33,185 nt of DNA, taken from contig CASDVX010000061.1 in the NCBI GenBank assembly GCA_949284545.1, positions 1 to 33,185 on the forward strand, read 5' to 3'. This DNA is from an uncultured Eubacteriales bacterium (GTDB taxonomy: Bacteria > Bacillota > Clostridia > Oscillospirales > CAJFTT01). The translations under genes and the position numbers were made by a program. The notes under the pieces were generated by a model. The model had not been told where the DNA came from. It was given only the letters and a program-made list of their open reading frames with translations, and ran no database searches. Each line of letters starts with the position of its first letter. Position 1 is the first letter of the stretch. Positions 14,991-24,145 of this stretch are shown piece after piece.

Positions 14991-16970
14991 TCAGTCGAGC
15001 TGCGATTCGTGCTTTGCGAAAAAGTCCACCCTGGGGTACAGGAACCTGAGCTTCCGGCCGGGCTCGACAAAATCGCCCATCGTGTCAAATATCCTGTCCC
15101 AGCTCCAGAAACTCTCGTCGGCCCCGAGATATTCTCTTATCATCTCGCACCCGGCGGGAACGATAGGGTGTGACAGCACGACAGCCGTGCGGAGCATATG
15201 GAACGCGTCTATCAGAGTGTTTTTCCTCAGCTCCCCGTCATCTTCCCTGTCCGCCTGGGTCATGTTTTTGGACCAGAATTTGTTGCAGCCTCTTATATAT
15301 TCGTCCAATATATTCATCACTGAGTGAAATTCCGTCCTATACATTGCGGATTCGTAGGCGAGGACCGTGCGCGCGGCTCCCTCTGAGGTTTCCGCGCTTA
15401 CGCCGCCTTCGGGAATGGTTCCGTCGAAATATTTCTGCGCGGTGTAAAAACATGAACGCGCCAGTCTGTTGAGAACGTTTGTGAAAAGGTTCCCTTCCTT
15501 TACCACCGGGTCCGCGTCCCGCTCGGAGGCGGACGGGTCGTAAACTTTGGGTCTGAACGAAACGCTCTTCATACCGAGGCCGAGAGCCGCAAAATGCGCT
15601 CTGAGCTGCTCCGCCGTGTAATGGTCGAGAAGCTCCGCCGCCATAGGCGGTTTCACTGCGCCGCTGCTCGACGCCTTTTTATCCAAAAACAGTATGTGAT
15701 GGTTAGCTACCACCGTCGTAAGCTGGAGGGCTCCCTCCGGCGGTTCCAGGCTGGGGGCTCCGTTTTGCGTGGCCAGCCACATGGCGGTTTGAGCATTGCC
15801 GTAAAAATAAATGTTGTCCTGTCCTATAATCTGATAGACTCTGGCCTCTTTGCTGCACCAATACTTCTTCCACTCGTCGGCGTCTTTTCCGACGGAGGCA
15901 AGGTACGCCTTCGTAAACGATATGGGCGCCCACAGGGATTCCGGCCACACCCACACCGTGAGGTCCTTTCCGCTTCCGTCAAGCTCCGGCGCTTTGACGC
16001 CCCATGAGATGTTTCCGGTCAGTCTGAACGGCACAGTGGTTTTACCCTCACGATACCTGATTCCCCCCGCTGCAAGAACCGCGCAGGCTCTGTCTCTGTC
16101 CTCAAGGCGGTCAAACGTGAGAACAAAAGACGTCTTTCCGTCGGAAAACACATGCTCCGGCAATGTCTGTCTAACGCGCTCGTAGTCGCTCATGAACTCG
16201 GTCTTTACATACAGCGCCGGCGCGCCGAGAAACTCGCTGATCGTGTCCGGAACTATGCTTCTCACCGATTCGTCTTTTCTCAGCTTTTCCACGTATTCCG
16301 TCATCAGGCCGTCAAACGCCTTCAAATCAAAATACCAGTTGCTCACGTCTCGCATCTCCGGCGTATTTCCGGTAAGGGTGCTTTTCGGGGCGATAAGCTG
16401 GCTGGGCATGTACTGATGTCCCAAATCGCATTCGTCCGCATATGCCTTCTCCGATTTGCATCCCTGTACGGGGCAGCGGCCTACCACCTGCCGGCCGTTA
16501 AGAAACGTTCCCGCTTCGGCGTCGTAGAACTGTTTGTTGGTTATCTTTTTAAGGTACCCGTTTTCGTACAGTTTCGTAATGAACTTATCGGTCACGTCCC
16601 AGTGGAATTTTTTGGTCATTCCTATGCCAGACGCGCCGAACAGGTCCAGGCTGATTTCAAAATCCCTCAGGGTGTTTTTCTGGTCGGTATGGTTGCGCAT
16701 AACATAGTCTTCTATTGTACCGTCAAATTCGCCTGATTCCTTCAGCTTCCGGTATCCCTCTGCTATCGGCGAGCCGTAACAGTCCGTTCCCGAAATGAAT
16801 ATCACATTTTCCTTTCCGATTCGGTCGCGGAGAAACCGCGCCAGTATGTCCGCCTGAACGAACACCCCGCCCACATGACCGAAGTGCAGGCTTTTATTGC
16901 CGTACGGCATTCCGGCGGTAACTACCGCCCGTTTGGGGAATTCCGGTCTTTCGGGAAAATCGACGCTCAT
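14991..16970 (-). CDS. Divergent methionyl-tRNA synthetase-like class I ligase
   Basis: Residues 15-70 hold the class I signature in altered form: GMPYGNKSLHFGHVGG, with HFGH (29-32) for HIGH, and GTDCYGSP (61-68) in place of the MetRS D-A/E-H-G block. A zinc knuckle with C166, C171, C181 and H185 is followed by PKSTLTGNTPEMRD, like E. coli-type MetRS. KMSKS appears as KASSS (432-436), so the second lysine is lost. Residues about 235-315 look like an insertion before the SWGV strand. There is no C-terminal tRNA-binding domain. The ATG at 16970 follows AAGAGG; a TTG at 16979 is in frame but too close to it. MetRS ancestry is clear. Whether this is the housekeeping enzyme or a paralogue with another role is open. 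Confidence 0.75.
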   Translation of the reverse strand: MSVDFPERPEFPKRAVVTAGMPYGNKSLHFGHVGGVFVQADILARFLRDRIGKENVIFISGTDCYGSPIAEGYRKLKESGEFDGTIEDYVMRNHTDQKNTLRDFEISLDLFGASGIGMTKKFHWDVTDKFITKLYENGYLKKITNKQFYDAEAGTFLNGRQVVGRCPVQGCKSEKAYADECDLGHQYMPSQLIAPKSTLTGNTPEMRDVSNWYFDLKAFDGLMTEYVEKLRKDESVRSIVPDTISEFLGAPALYVKTEFMSDYERVRQTLPEHVFSDGKTSFVLTFDRLEDRDRACAVLAAGGIRYREGKTTVPFRLTGNISWGVKAPELDGSGKDLTVWVWPESLWAPISFTKAYLASVGKDADEWKKYWCSKEARVYQIIGQDNIYFYGNAQTAMWLATQNGAPSLEPPEGALQLTTVVANHHILFLDKKASSSGAVKPPMAAELLDHYTAEQLRAHFAALGLGMKSVSFRPKVYDPSASERDADPVVKEGNLFTNVLNRLARSCFYTAQKYFDGTIPEGGVSAETSEGAARTVLAYESAMYRTEFHSVMNILDEYIRGCNKFWSKNMTQADREDDGELRKNTLIDAFHMLRTAVVLSHPIVPAGCEMIREYLGADESFWSWDRIFDTMGDFVEPGRKLRFLYPRVDFFAKHESQLD

Positions 16971-17005
16971 TTTTGCCAAACCTCTTTTTCAAAAAATACC
17001 ATGTA

Positions 17006-17034
17006 ATATTACCATATTGTCCCTTATGTGTCAA
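17006..17034 (-). promoter_or_regulatory. Promoter of the MetRS-like gene
   Basis: On the minus strand TTGACA (17034-17029) and TAATAT (17011-17006) are separated by 17 bp, about 36 bp upstream of the ATG. I see no T-box or S-box between them. Confidence 0.75.
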
Positions 17035-17063
17035 TAAATGCATGGTTATGCAGCCTGCGGAAA

Positions 17064-17091
17064 TAAAAAAAGCGCCTGCATTGCAGACGCT
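17064..17091 (-). terminator. Terminator of the ferredoxin gene
   Basis: On the minus strand AGCGTCTGC-AAT-GCAGGCGCT is followed by TTTTTTTA, a 9-bp stem just after the ferredoxin stop. Confidence 0.85.
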
Positions 17092-17105
17092 CTTTTCCTA
17101 CTGTA

Positions 17106-17279
17106 TTACTCCTTGGAAATCGCTCCGACGGGGCATGTGTCGGCACAGGCGCCGCATTCCACGCAGGAATCGGGATCTATAACACATTTTCCGTCGTTCT
17201 CGCTGATTGCGGACGAGGGACACGCGCCTTCACATGCGCAGCATCCGAGGCACTCATCAGGATTAATCTTGTATGCCAT
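17106..17279 (-). CDS. 2[4Fe-4S] ferredoxin
   Basis: A 57-residue clostridial-type ferredoxin that carries electrons between redox enzymes in the cytoplasm. Cluster motifs are C10-x2-C13-x2-C16-x3-C20-P and C39-x2-C42-x2-C45-x3-C49-P, so all eight ligands are present. Cys14 is an extra non-ligand cysteine next to Cys13. GGGAGGTG lies eight bases before the ATG. It has its own promoter and terminator and is monocistronic; no partner enzyme is adjacent. Confidence 0.95.
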   Translation of the reverse strand: MAYKINPDECLGCCACEGACPSSAISENDGKCVIDPDSCVECGACADTCPVGAISKE

Positions 17280-17309
17280 TATGTAACACCTCCCAAAGTT
17301 GCTGCAACT

Positions 17310-17337
17310 ATAATATCACATTTGGGCGAAAATGCAA
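17310..17337 (-). promoter_or_regulatory. Promoter of the ferredoxin gene
   Basis: On the minus strand TTGCAT (17337-17332) and TATTAT (17315-17310) are 16 bp apart, with TGA before the -10 (extended -10). The start would be about 25 bp upstream of the ATG. Confidence 0.65.
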
Positions 17338-17397
17338 GTCAAATCGTTGCCAAATAGAGAATTTTTTGGAAGCAGTCACTGCACGGCGCACAAATTG

Positions 17398-18414
17398 TTA
17401 CTCCGCAGTTGTTTTATTGCTTTCCCCGGCGGCTTCGCGCGGTGTCCTGTTTCTTCTTCCGCCCCTCCTGCCTCGGCTCCTCTTTCTCTCTTCGGCCTTT
17501 TCGGTTTCCGGATTTTCCTGCTGCGCGCTTTTTATCGGCTCCTTTTCCCTCTCTCCGGCGGGAACTTCTCTCTTGTCCGGCTTTTTCTCCTTGCGTTTCT
17601 CCGGTCTTTTCAAAACGGTCACATCGCCGCTCTTAAAGGTTCGCAGTACCCCGTCTGCCGATGATTCCAGTTTGACCTTGATCATCCCTGTGAGAAGATG
17701 CTGTTCGGCTACGTGCCCTTCACCGTCGGGGGTAGATACATAGGCTCCGACCGGAGCCGTGTTTCGTATGAGATCTTCGTATGCTTCCTGCTCATACTTC
17801 AGGCAGCACATGAGCCTGCCGCAAGTCCCGCTTATTTTCGTGGGATTCAACGACAGCCCCTGTTCCTTGGCCATCTTTATGGATACGGGCTGAAAGTCCG
17901 TCAGAAACGACGAGCAACAAAACGGCCTTCCGCATATGCCCAGGCCACCGAGTGCCCGCGCCTCGTCGCGCACGCCTATTTGTCTGAGCTCGATACGAGT
18001 GCGGAACGTTGACGCAAGGTCTTTGACAAGGTCACGAAAATCCACTCGGCCGTCGCTGGTAAAATAAAACAACATTTTCCCACCGTCAAAAGCGGCCTCT
18101 ACGTCCACCAGCTTCATGTCCAGCCCGTGTTCTTCGATCTTTTTTGTGCATATCCCGTATGCGTTCTTCTCAAGTTCCGCGTTTTCCCTGATCTTTTTTA
18201 TATCTGCGTCCGTCGCTACTCTGACCACCGGCTTGAGAACGGTCTCAATACTGTCGTCCTCCTGCTCCCTCACCGGAGAAACGACCGTGCCGTACTCTTC
18301 TCCCTGTGACGTTTCAACTATCACCGCGGTGCCGACCGGAAGATCAAGTCCGGCCGGATCAAAGGAATATACCCGTCCGGCACCGCGAAACTGCACTCCA
18401 ACTGTTTTTATCAA
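17398..18414 (-). CDS. ricT: PSP1-domain protein RicT (YaaT-like)
   Basis: In Bacillus, RicT forms the RicAFT (Y-) complex, which carries Fe-S clusters and affects RNase Y processing and developmental phosphorelay. The PSP1 core is clear: GRVYSFDPAG near the start, then GLGICGRPFCCSSFL and KISGTCGRLMCCLKYE, which hold the conserved cysteines. Residues from about 270 to 338 form a highly charged Lys/Arg/Glu tail without obvious fold. The start is TTG at 18414, with GGAGGAGG eight bases upstream; no Met codon serves better. It is the last gene of darA-holB-ricT, 25 bp after holB, an order that is common in Firmicutes. Confidence 0.93.
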   Translation of the reverse strand: MIKTVGVQFRGAGRVYSFDPAGLDLPVGTAVIVETSQGEEYGTVVSPVREQEDDSIETVLKPVVRVATDADIKKIRENAELEKNAYGICTKKIEEHGLDMKLVDVEAAFDGGKMLFYFTSDGRVDFRDLVKDLASTFRTRIELRQIGVRDEARALGGLGICGRPFCCSSFLTDFQPVSIKMAKEQGLSLNPTKISGTCGRLMCCLKYEQEAYEDLIRNTAPVGAYVSTPDGEGHVAEQHLLTGMIKVKLESSADGVLRTFKSGDVTVLKRPEKRKEKKPDKREVPAGEREKEPIKSAQQENPETEKAEERKRSRGRRGGRRNRTPREAAGESNKTTAE

Positions 18415-18439
18415 ATTCTTTTCCTCCTCCGGCGCCCTT

Positions 18440-19282
18440 TCACGCGCCGATTATCCCTCTCAGCCGCACGGACATCCACACCGATGCGGACACTCTGTTT
18501 GCGTTTGCGTTCATTTTGGAAACTCCTGCATCACACCACGCGCAAAGCTCTACAAGCTCCTTTTCCGTCAACCCGGCGGCGGCCTCAGACACTCTTGCAT
18601 CCTCACACTCAAGGCCGTTTTTAACCGCCAAAGCCCAACTGAACGCCTTCTTCAGCTCCTCAAACAACCTCGTTGCATCTGTCCTGTCCGACATTTCACT
18701 ATACAGCAGCACCAGGGTATCGTACATTTTTCTGCAGGATATACTGCTGAGGAGTCCGGCGGTACGGCCGGATAACGCTCCGCTCCTCGGAATGCAGCCT
18801 TCGCCGTCAACGTTTATCTGCGTCAGTCTCGACCTCACTGTGTCTATAAGTCTTGACCTCGACGACGCCGCGAGAATGATTGCTGCCGTATCCGGGGGCT
18901 CTTCCAACAGTTTCAGCAACGCGTTCTGAGCTTCCTCATTCATTAACTCGGCGTTTTTAATTACGAAGACCCTTGTTTCTGCCTCGTTCGGTTTAATATA
19001 CGCATTTTTTCTCACGTTACGTATATCGTCCACTCTTATGTTCTTCTGCTTTTCGTCTCCGCCTATTACGGAGATGTCAGGGTGTATGCCCGCCGCGGCT
19101 TTAACGCAGCCCCTGCATATTCCGCAGGGTTTCCGCCCGCCCGTACACACTATTGCCGCCGCGAGATAATCCGCCGAAGAATTCCTAAGTTCCTCGTTGT
19201 ACCCGTCTATAAGAACGCTGTGGGGTATTCTGCCGGATTTCGCAATCTCCACTACCTTTTCCGCTGCTTTCGGCGAACTCAT
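18440..19282 (-). CDS. holB: DNA polymerase III subunit delta' (clamp loader)
   Basis: Part of the clamp loader that places the beta clamp on DNA. The zinc knuckle cysteines are C46, C53, C56 and C59 (CTGGRKPCGICRGC), followed by HPDISVIGG. ALLKLLEEPP and ASSRSRLIDTVRSR (sensor 1 and arginine-finger SRS region) are typical of delta'. The P-loop position reads IDGYNEELRNS and cannot bind ATP, which is normal for delta'. At 280 residues it is somewhat short. The ATG at 19282 lies one base after the darA stop; a TTG at 19297 is also in frame. Confidence 0.9.
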   Translation of the reverse strand: MSSPKAAEKVVEIAKSGRIPHSVLIDGYNEELRNSSADYLAAAIVCTGGRKPCGICRGCVKAAAGIHPDISVIGGDEKQKNIRVDDIRNVRKNAYIKPNEAETRVFVIKNAELMNEEAQNALLKLLEEPPDTAAIILAASSRSRLIDTVRSRLTQINVDGEGCIPRSGALSGRTAGLLSSISCRKMYDTLVLLYSEMSDRTDATRLFEELKKAFSWALAVKNGLECEDARVSEAAAGLTEKELVELCAWCDAGVSKMNANANRVSASVWMSVRLRGIIGA

Positions 19283-19283
19283 A

Positions 19284-19598
19284 TCAGAATTTCTCAAACC
19301 TCTCTATCGGCAAAACAAATATCGTCGCCCCTCCGGCCTTTACTTCAATGGGAAAAGACGCAAAGCTGTCCGCCGTGCCCCCGTTCATTATTTCAAATGA
19401 CGTCTCGCTGTTTGACCGTATCAGGGATATGAGCTCATCCACCCGCTCGTCTTCAACGCCGGTGAGGAAAGTAACGTTCCCGTTTTTCAGATATCCGCCC
19501 ACCGTCGAAAGCTTCGTGGCATAAAACCCCGCGGAGGACATCGCGGCGCCTACCGACTCCGCTATATCGCTGTGAAGTATTGATATGACAAGTTTCAT
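19284..19598 (-). CDS. darA: Cyclic-di-AMP receptor, PII-like DarA/PstA family
   Basis: A 104-residue PII-like protein that binds the second messenger c-di-AMP as a trimer. MKLVISILHSDIA, AGFYATKLSTVGGYLKNGN, TFLTGVEDERVDELISLI and the closing GGATIFVLPIERFEKF match the family from end to end. The output function is unknown even in studied species. GGAGGG precedes the ATG, and a consensus promoter lies about 40 bp upstream. It heads the operon with holB and ricT, the usual context of this family. Confidence 0.95.
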   Translation of the reverse strand: MKLVISILHSDIAESVGAAMSSAGFYATKLSTVGGYLKNGNVTFLTGVEDERVDELISLIRSNSETSFEIMNGGTADSFASFPIEVKAGGATIFVLPIERFEKF

Positions 19599-19639
19599 GG
19601 ATATCCCTCCTCAATATTCTTGACAGCAACTGAGTGTTT

Positions 19640-19668
19640 ATTTTACTCCCGATGTGCTGTTTTGTCAA
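19640..19668 (-). promoter_or_regulatory. Promoter of darA-holB-ricT
   Basis: On the minus strand TTGACA (19668-19663) and TAAAAT (19645-19640) are 17 bp apart, upstream of the GGAGGG of darA. Confidence 0.8.
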
Positions 19669-19686
19669 TCTGTCCGCACCGTCGGC

Positions 19687-20718
19687 TCATTCGTAATTTC
19701 TTACGCAGTCGGCAGTAACCATGCGCGGATCTACGGGAAATCTCACCGCGTCGCCCGCCTGTATGCCGGTTTTCGCTCCGTCAATCAGCACAAGGCCGCT
19801 GCCGCAGGTCCCCTCGGCTTTCATCCTTTTTTTGCCCCAGAAGCACACAATCTGCCTGTCTGTAAAAGGCAATGCCTTGTCAGCTGCCGCTTCCGCTGCC
19901 TGAGGGCAGCCGAGAGACGCCACCGCGTATCTTCGTTCCCGAGGGCTTTTCAGACTCTTATCTTCTTCCGCGGGAATAACGGTAAATCCTATTACATCTG
20001 TTTCCACACATCCTACGGGTCTGAGGTTCCAACGATCCTTTTCTCCCATCCTCCCTATCACTGCATCCCCTGTCCTAACGGCGTTATACGCAAGTTCAGG
20101 GTACCTGAGTGCCGTATACGCCTCTGCCATATGAAGGAGAGGTGTCCGGATACCTGCCGCGTTAATCGCGGCTACCGTCCTGTCAAAGACGTCCTTGCAG
20201 GCGGCAACCGCCTTCCCGCGCGCGCGGTAGCGTGAGCCTATGTGCGTATAGGCGCCGTCTACCTCAATGTTATGGCAGTTCAGAAGCGAAGCCGCAAGGC
20301 CCTCCGCCTGGGAGAAAGATATCCCGCATCCGTCTTTATGCGTGCGTATAAGCAAATGGGCCTTTACCTGCGTGCCTGTCTCTTCCGCCGCCGCGTTCAG
20401 CCTCACGGCGTCTTCGGAATTGCTTATCGTCGCCACCGCCCCGCGTTTTATAATACACGCCAGCTCTTCCCTTCCTATTACGGGACACATGAGCAGCGTG
20501 CTCACCTGAGGAAATTCGTTAAGTATGAGATTGACCGTATATGCGTCGGATGATGCCAGCATCTGCACTCCGGCGTTCACATATGCCCTCGCAAGGAACC
20601 TGTTCCCGCACCCGTATCCGCCGTGTTCCACGGTCCCTATAAGCTGCACGCCGGCATATTTCCGCAACGCGCCTATGTTTGACTTGATATCCGCCGTATT
20701 GATAATCAGCTTTTCCAT
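19687..20718 (-). CDS. Alanine racemase-family protein lacking the PLP lysine
   Basis: The N-terminal 230 residues are clearly the alanine racemase barrel: AYTHIGS for the usual THFA segment, HMAEAYTALRYPELAYNAVRTGD for HxANSAGTLRYPELHFDMVRPG. The PLP-binding block VKADAYGHG, however, reads VEHGGYGCG (30-38), so the Schiff-base lysine is Glu31 (codon GAA), while the tyrosine four residues later (Y35) is kept. The C-terminal beta domain (from about 235) is recognisable only loosely. As written it should not form the internal aldimine, so it is probably not an active racemase; a regulatory or other PLP-independent role is conceivable. GGGTGAT precedes the ATG. A perfect consensus promoter drives it, which argues against a decaying pseudogene. 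Confidence 0.8.
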   Translation of the reverse strand: MEKLIINTADIKSNIGALRKYAGVQLIGTVEHGGYGCGNRFLARAYVNAGVQMLASSDAYTVNLILNEFPQVSTLLMCPVIGREELACIIKRGAVATISNSEDAVRLNAAAEETGTQVKAHLLIRTHKDGCGISFSQAEGLAASLLNCHNIEVDGAYTHIGSRYRARGKAVAACKDVFDRTVAAINAAGIRTPLLHMAEAYTALRYPELAYNAVRTGDAVIGRMGEKDRWNLRPVGCVETDVIGFTVIPAEEDKSLKSPRERRYAVASLGCPQAAEAAADKALPFTDRQIVCFWGKKRMKAEGTCGSGLVLIDGAKTGIQAGDAVRFPVDPRMVTADCVRNYE

Positions 20719-20780
20719 ATTATCACCCGCTGCAGTTTCCTGTAATTTTTAAGCTTCCCGCCCCTTCACGGTACCCTTGA

Positions 20781-20809
20781 ATTATACTATTCTTTTCCCT
20801 TTTTGTCAA
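20781..20809 (-). promoter_or_regulatory. Perfect consensus promoter of the racemase-like gene
   Basis: On the minus strand TTGACA (20809-20804) and TATAAT (20786-20781) are separated by 17 bp. It gives a leader of about 55 nt. Confidence 0.88.
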
Positions 20810-20815
20810 AAGGTA

Positions 20816-20844
20816 TCGACATGCGGTGTGCATGAGGGTATAAT
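20816..20844 (+). promoter_or_regulatory. Promoter of queG
   Basis: TCGACA (20816-20821) and TATAAT (20839-20844) are 17 bp apart. The -35 box lies 6 bp from the -35 box of the divergent racemase-like gene, so the two promoters stand back to back. Confidence 0.75.
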
Positions 20845-20890
20845 TATCCCGGCGGCGATTATAGCTGCCGGAAAGGAGCGTGCGGTTTTG

Positions 20891-21712
20891 ATGACCGTGT
20901 ATAAAAAAGTTCTCCGTGCTCTCGGCGGCGTCGGAATCGCCCACGCCGGAGCGACGGATTTCTCGCCGTCTCTGATTTTTCCCCGCAGCCGCGGGCTAAA
21001 ACGCGTGCCCGCAAATTGCCGGAGCATAATTGTCTGCGTGTTTCCGTATTTTACCGGGGAATTTCCTGACAGAAACGTTTCTCTCTATGCGGTCAGTGAA
21101 GATTATCACGATATCCTCAAAAAATACCTGTCTGACGGCTGCGCGGCTCTTTCAGATTTGTTTCCGGGATTTTCCTTTGTTCCTTTTGCTGATTCGTCCC
21201 CGGTTTCGGAAGTCCGTGCGGCTGCGTCCGCAGGGCTTGGAGTGATAGGATTTAACGGCACCCTTATCACGCGTGAGTACGGAAGCTACGTCTTTATAGG
21301 CGAAATACTCACCGACCTCCCGGTGGAACACGTCGGCGCGCCCGCAGGCATATGTGATATGTGCGGAGAATGTGCAGCTGCGTGTCCAGGCGGCGCTATT
21401 TCCGCCGACGGCGTCTGCACTTCAAAGTGCGCGTCGGCGATAAGTCAGAAAAAAGGAGAGTTCAGCGAGGAGGAGCGCCGCATTTTTCTTTCCTGCGGTC
21501 TGGTCTGGGGATGCGACATATGCCAGCAGGTATGTCCTCTCAACAGGAACGTTGCGAAAACGTACATACCTGAATTTTACGAAAATCCTCGCCCGGTGAT
21601 ATCGCCGGAAAACGCGTTTGAGGATTTTGATCGCCGCGCCTATTCCTGGCGCGGAAAAGAAGTGATAAAAAGGAATCTCGCCTTAAAAAATTCACCTCCT
21701 CCAAACGAATAA
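20891..21712 (+). CDS. queG: Epoxyqueuosine reductase (QueG-like)
   Basis: Reduces epoxyqueuosine in tRNA to queuosine with cobalamin and two 4Fe-4S clusters. FADSSPVSEVRAAASAGLG carries the catalytic-Asp block of the family. The iron-sulfur ligands are CDMCGECAAACPGGAI and CTSKC, then GCDICQQVCPLN, the classic QueG pattern. Where most homologues have GKNT, this one reads GFNG. The protein is about 273 residues and lacks the C-terminal HEAT-like extension, as in other short Firmicute forms. The ATG at 20891 and a TTG at 20888 both follow AAAGGAG (20873-20879) at long spacing. The tgt and queA genes lie 1-5 kb away on the other strand, which supports the call. Confidence 0.88.
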   Translation: MTVYKKVLRALGGVGIAHAGATDFSPSLIFPRSRGLKRVPANCRSIIVCVFPYFTGEFPDRNVSLYAVSEDYHDILKKYLSDGCAALSDLFPGFSFVPFADSSPVSEVRAAASAGLGVIGFNGTLITREYGSYVFIGEILTDLPVEHVGAPAGICDMCGECAAACPGGAISADGVCTSKCASAISQKKGEFSEEERRIFLSCGLVWGCDICQQVCPLNRNVAKTYIPEFYENPRPVISPENAFEDFDRRAYSWRGKEVIKRNLALKNSPPPNE

Positions 21713-21768
21713 CCGCGCCGCCGGTACATAGAATAACTACTGATTTAAACCGAATGGCGTGATGATTT

Positions 21769-22197
21769 TTGAAAGTAAGCGAAATAATGAGCAGCCGCAT
21801 AATTTCCCTGCGGCATAACGACACTGTGCTTCAGGCGGCGGAAATTCTGTCTAAGAATAATATCGGATCCATTCCGGTGATTACTGACGGCGAGCTGGTG
21901 GGGATTATCACGGACCGAGATATAGTTCTCAGGTGCGTTGCCGGGAGGTGCGACGCCTCACAGATGAGGATAGGAGAGATAATGTCCACACGGCTTGTCA
22001 CCGTGTCTCCAGACGACAGCGTCGAGAGCGCCATGGATACCATGGCGCGCAGTAAGGTCCGGAGGCTTCCCGTTACCGAAGGCAAAAAGGTCGTTGGGAT
22101 ACTTACCCTCGCCGACGTAGCCCGCGCCCGCGCGGGCCAGCATCTTTCCGAGACCGTTTGGGAAATAAGTCAGCCCAGGAGCTCATACGGGCGGTAG
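21769..22197 (+). CDS. CBS domain-pair protein
   Basis: A stand-alone Bateman module of 142 residues. Two CBS motifs cover about 1-60 (MSSRIISLRHNDTVLQAAEILSKNN...GIITDRDIVLR) and 70-130 (MSTRLVTVSPDDSVESAMDTM...GILTLADVAR). Such proteins usually bind adenine nucleotides or SAM and act as sensors; the ligand here is unknown. It resembles the YhcV/Hrp1-like small proteins. The start is a TTG (21769-21771) with a weak ribosome binding site; the next in-frame ATG at 21787 would cut into the first CBS motif. It lies 56 bp after queG and before a strong terminator. Confidence 0.9.
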   Translation: MKVSEIMSSRIISLRHNDTVLQAAEILSKNNIGSIPVITDGELVGIITDRDIVLRCVAGRCDASQMRIGEIMSTRLVTVSPDDSVESAMDTMARSKVRRLPVTEGKKVVGILTLADVARARAGQHLSETVWEISQPRSSYGR

Positions 22198-22213
22198 GCG
22201 CCATGGGCCTACT

Positions 22214-22267
22214 AAAAGGGCGTCGCCCGCGGATATTTAAAGATACCCGCGGGCGACGCCCTTTTTT
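22214..22267. terminator. Strong bidirectional terminator
   Basis: AAAAGGGCGTCGCCCGCGG pairs over at least 15 perfect base pairs with CCGCGGGCGACGCCCTTTTTT around an AT-rich loop. The + strand ends in six T's and the minus strand in TTTTAG. It serves the convergent CBS gene and the unknown membrane-anchored protein. Confidence 0.92.
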
Positions 22268-22287
22268 ATGTGTGACTATCTTTTCCC

Positions 22288-22824
22288 TTATATGTGAACG
22301 TACCCGTCAACGCCCATTGCAAGCCCCCACTTTACCCTGTATGACAGTTCTTTTGCCATTTGCTCAAGCTGCTCGTTTGTAAAGTCATTCTGCTTTACAA
22401 TAAGCGTTATGTTGGCTTTCATGTCAGAGGTCTCCGGTTGCGTCATCAGGGGACCGTTGGTAACGCACACAACGGTATCGGCATACTTTTCCGGGATGTT
22501 TTCCACGTCCACCCAGAGCTGTCTGAACTTTACCGGCGTGAATTTGCTCATATCTATGACCACGTATATCTCCCTGTAATCGGAAGCAAGGGCTTCCGGC
22601 GTATAGTCGTCAATGAAGTGATCAACGTCTTCAATATACTCCTGGCTGAATTTGTCCAGATAATACGGCACGACGGTGTCCTTAAACGCCTCGTTGCTTA
22701 TCCTGCTTACAACCACTTCCGATATTTTTGCATTGACAGGAAGCGCGAACAACCAGACAAATATCAAAGCAACAGCCACTGCAGCGGCAGCCGTCCCGAG
22801 CACCTGCTTTTTTGTCATTTCCAT
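22288..22824 (-). CDS. Unknown membrane-anchored extracytoplasmic protein
   Basis: I do not recognise this 178-residue protein. Residues 8-31 form one hydrophobic helix after a short positive N-terminus (MEMTKKQ), so the rest is probably outside the membrane, or the segment is an uncleaved signal. There is no lipobox. The remaining 145 residues are acidic and mixed alpha/beta in character, without cysteine clusters or repeats; YREIYVVIDMSKFTPVKFRQLWVD and KANITLIVKQNDF look like beta strands. GGGGAG lies 11 bases before the ATG at 22824; a second ATG is at 22818. It has its own promoter and a shared terminator. Confidence 0.75.
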   Translation of the reverse strand: MEMTKKQVLGTAAAAVAVALIFVWLFALPVNAKISEVVVSRISNEAFKDTVVPYYLDKFSQEYIEDVDHFIDDYTPEALASDYREIYVVIDMSKFTPVKFRQLWVDVENIPEKYADTVVCVTNGPLMTQPETSDMKANITLIVKQNDFTNEQLEQMAKELSYRVKWGLAMGVDGYVHI

Positions 22825-22877
22825 ATAAATGTCATCTCCCCGATAACCTTTTTGGCCGTATGGTATACCGCAATACG

Positions 22878-22906
22878 ATTATATCAACTGCGCCGCCTTC
22901 GGTCAA
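22878..22906 (-). promoter_or_regulatory. Promoter of the unknown membrane-anchored protein
   Basis: On the minus strand TTGACC (22906-22901) and a perfect TATAAT (22883-22878) are 17 bp apart. The gene therefore can be expressed apart from tgt upstream. Confidence 0.78.
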
Positions 22907-22960
22907 TCGTGATTTGCGGCTGCCCGATGTGCCGACCTGCATTCCGGCGCCCTGCTCTTT

Positions 22961-24145
<1,185 letters not shown>

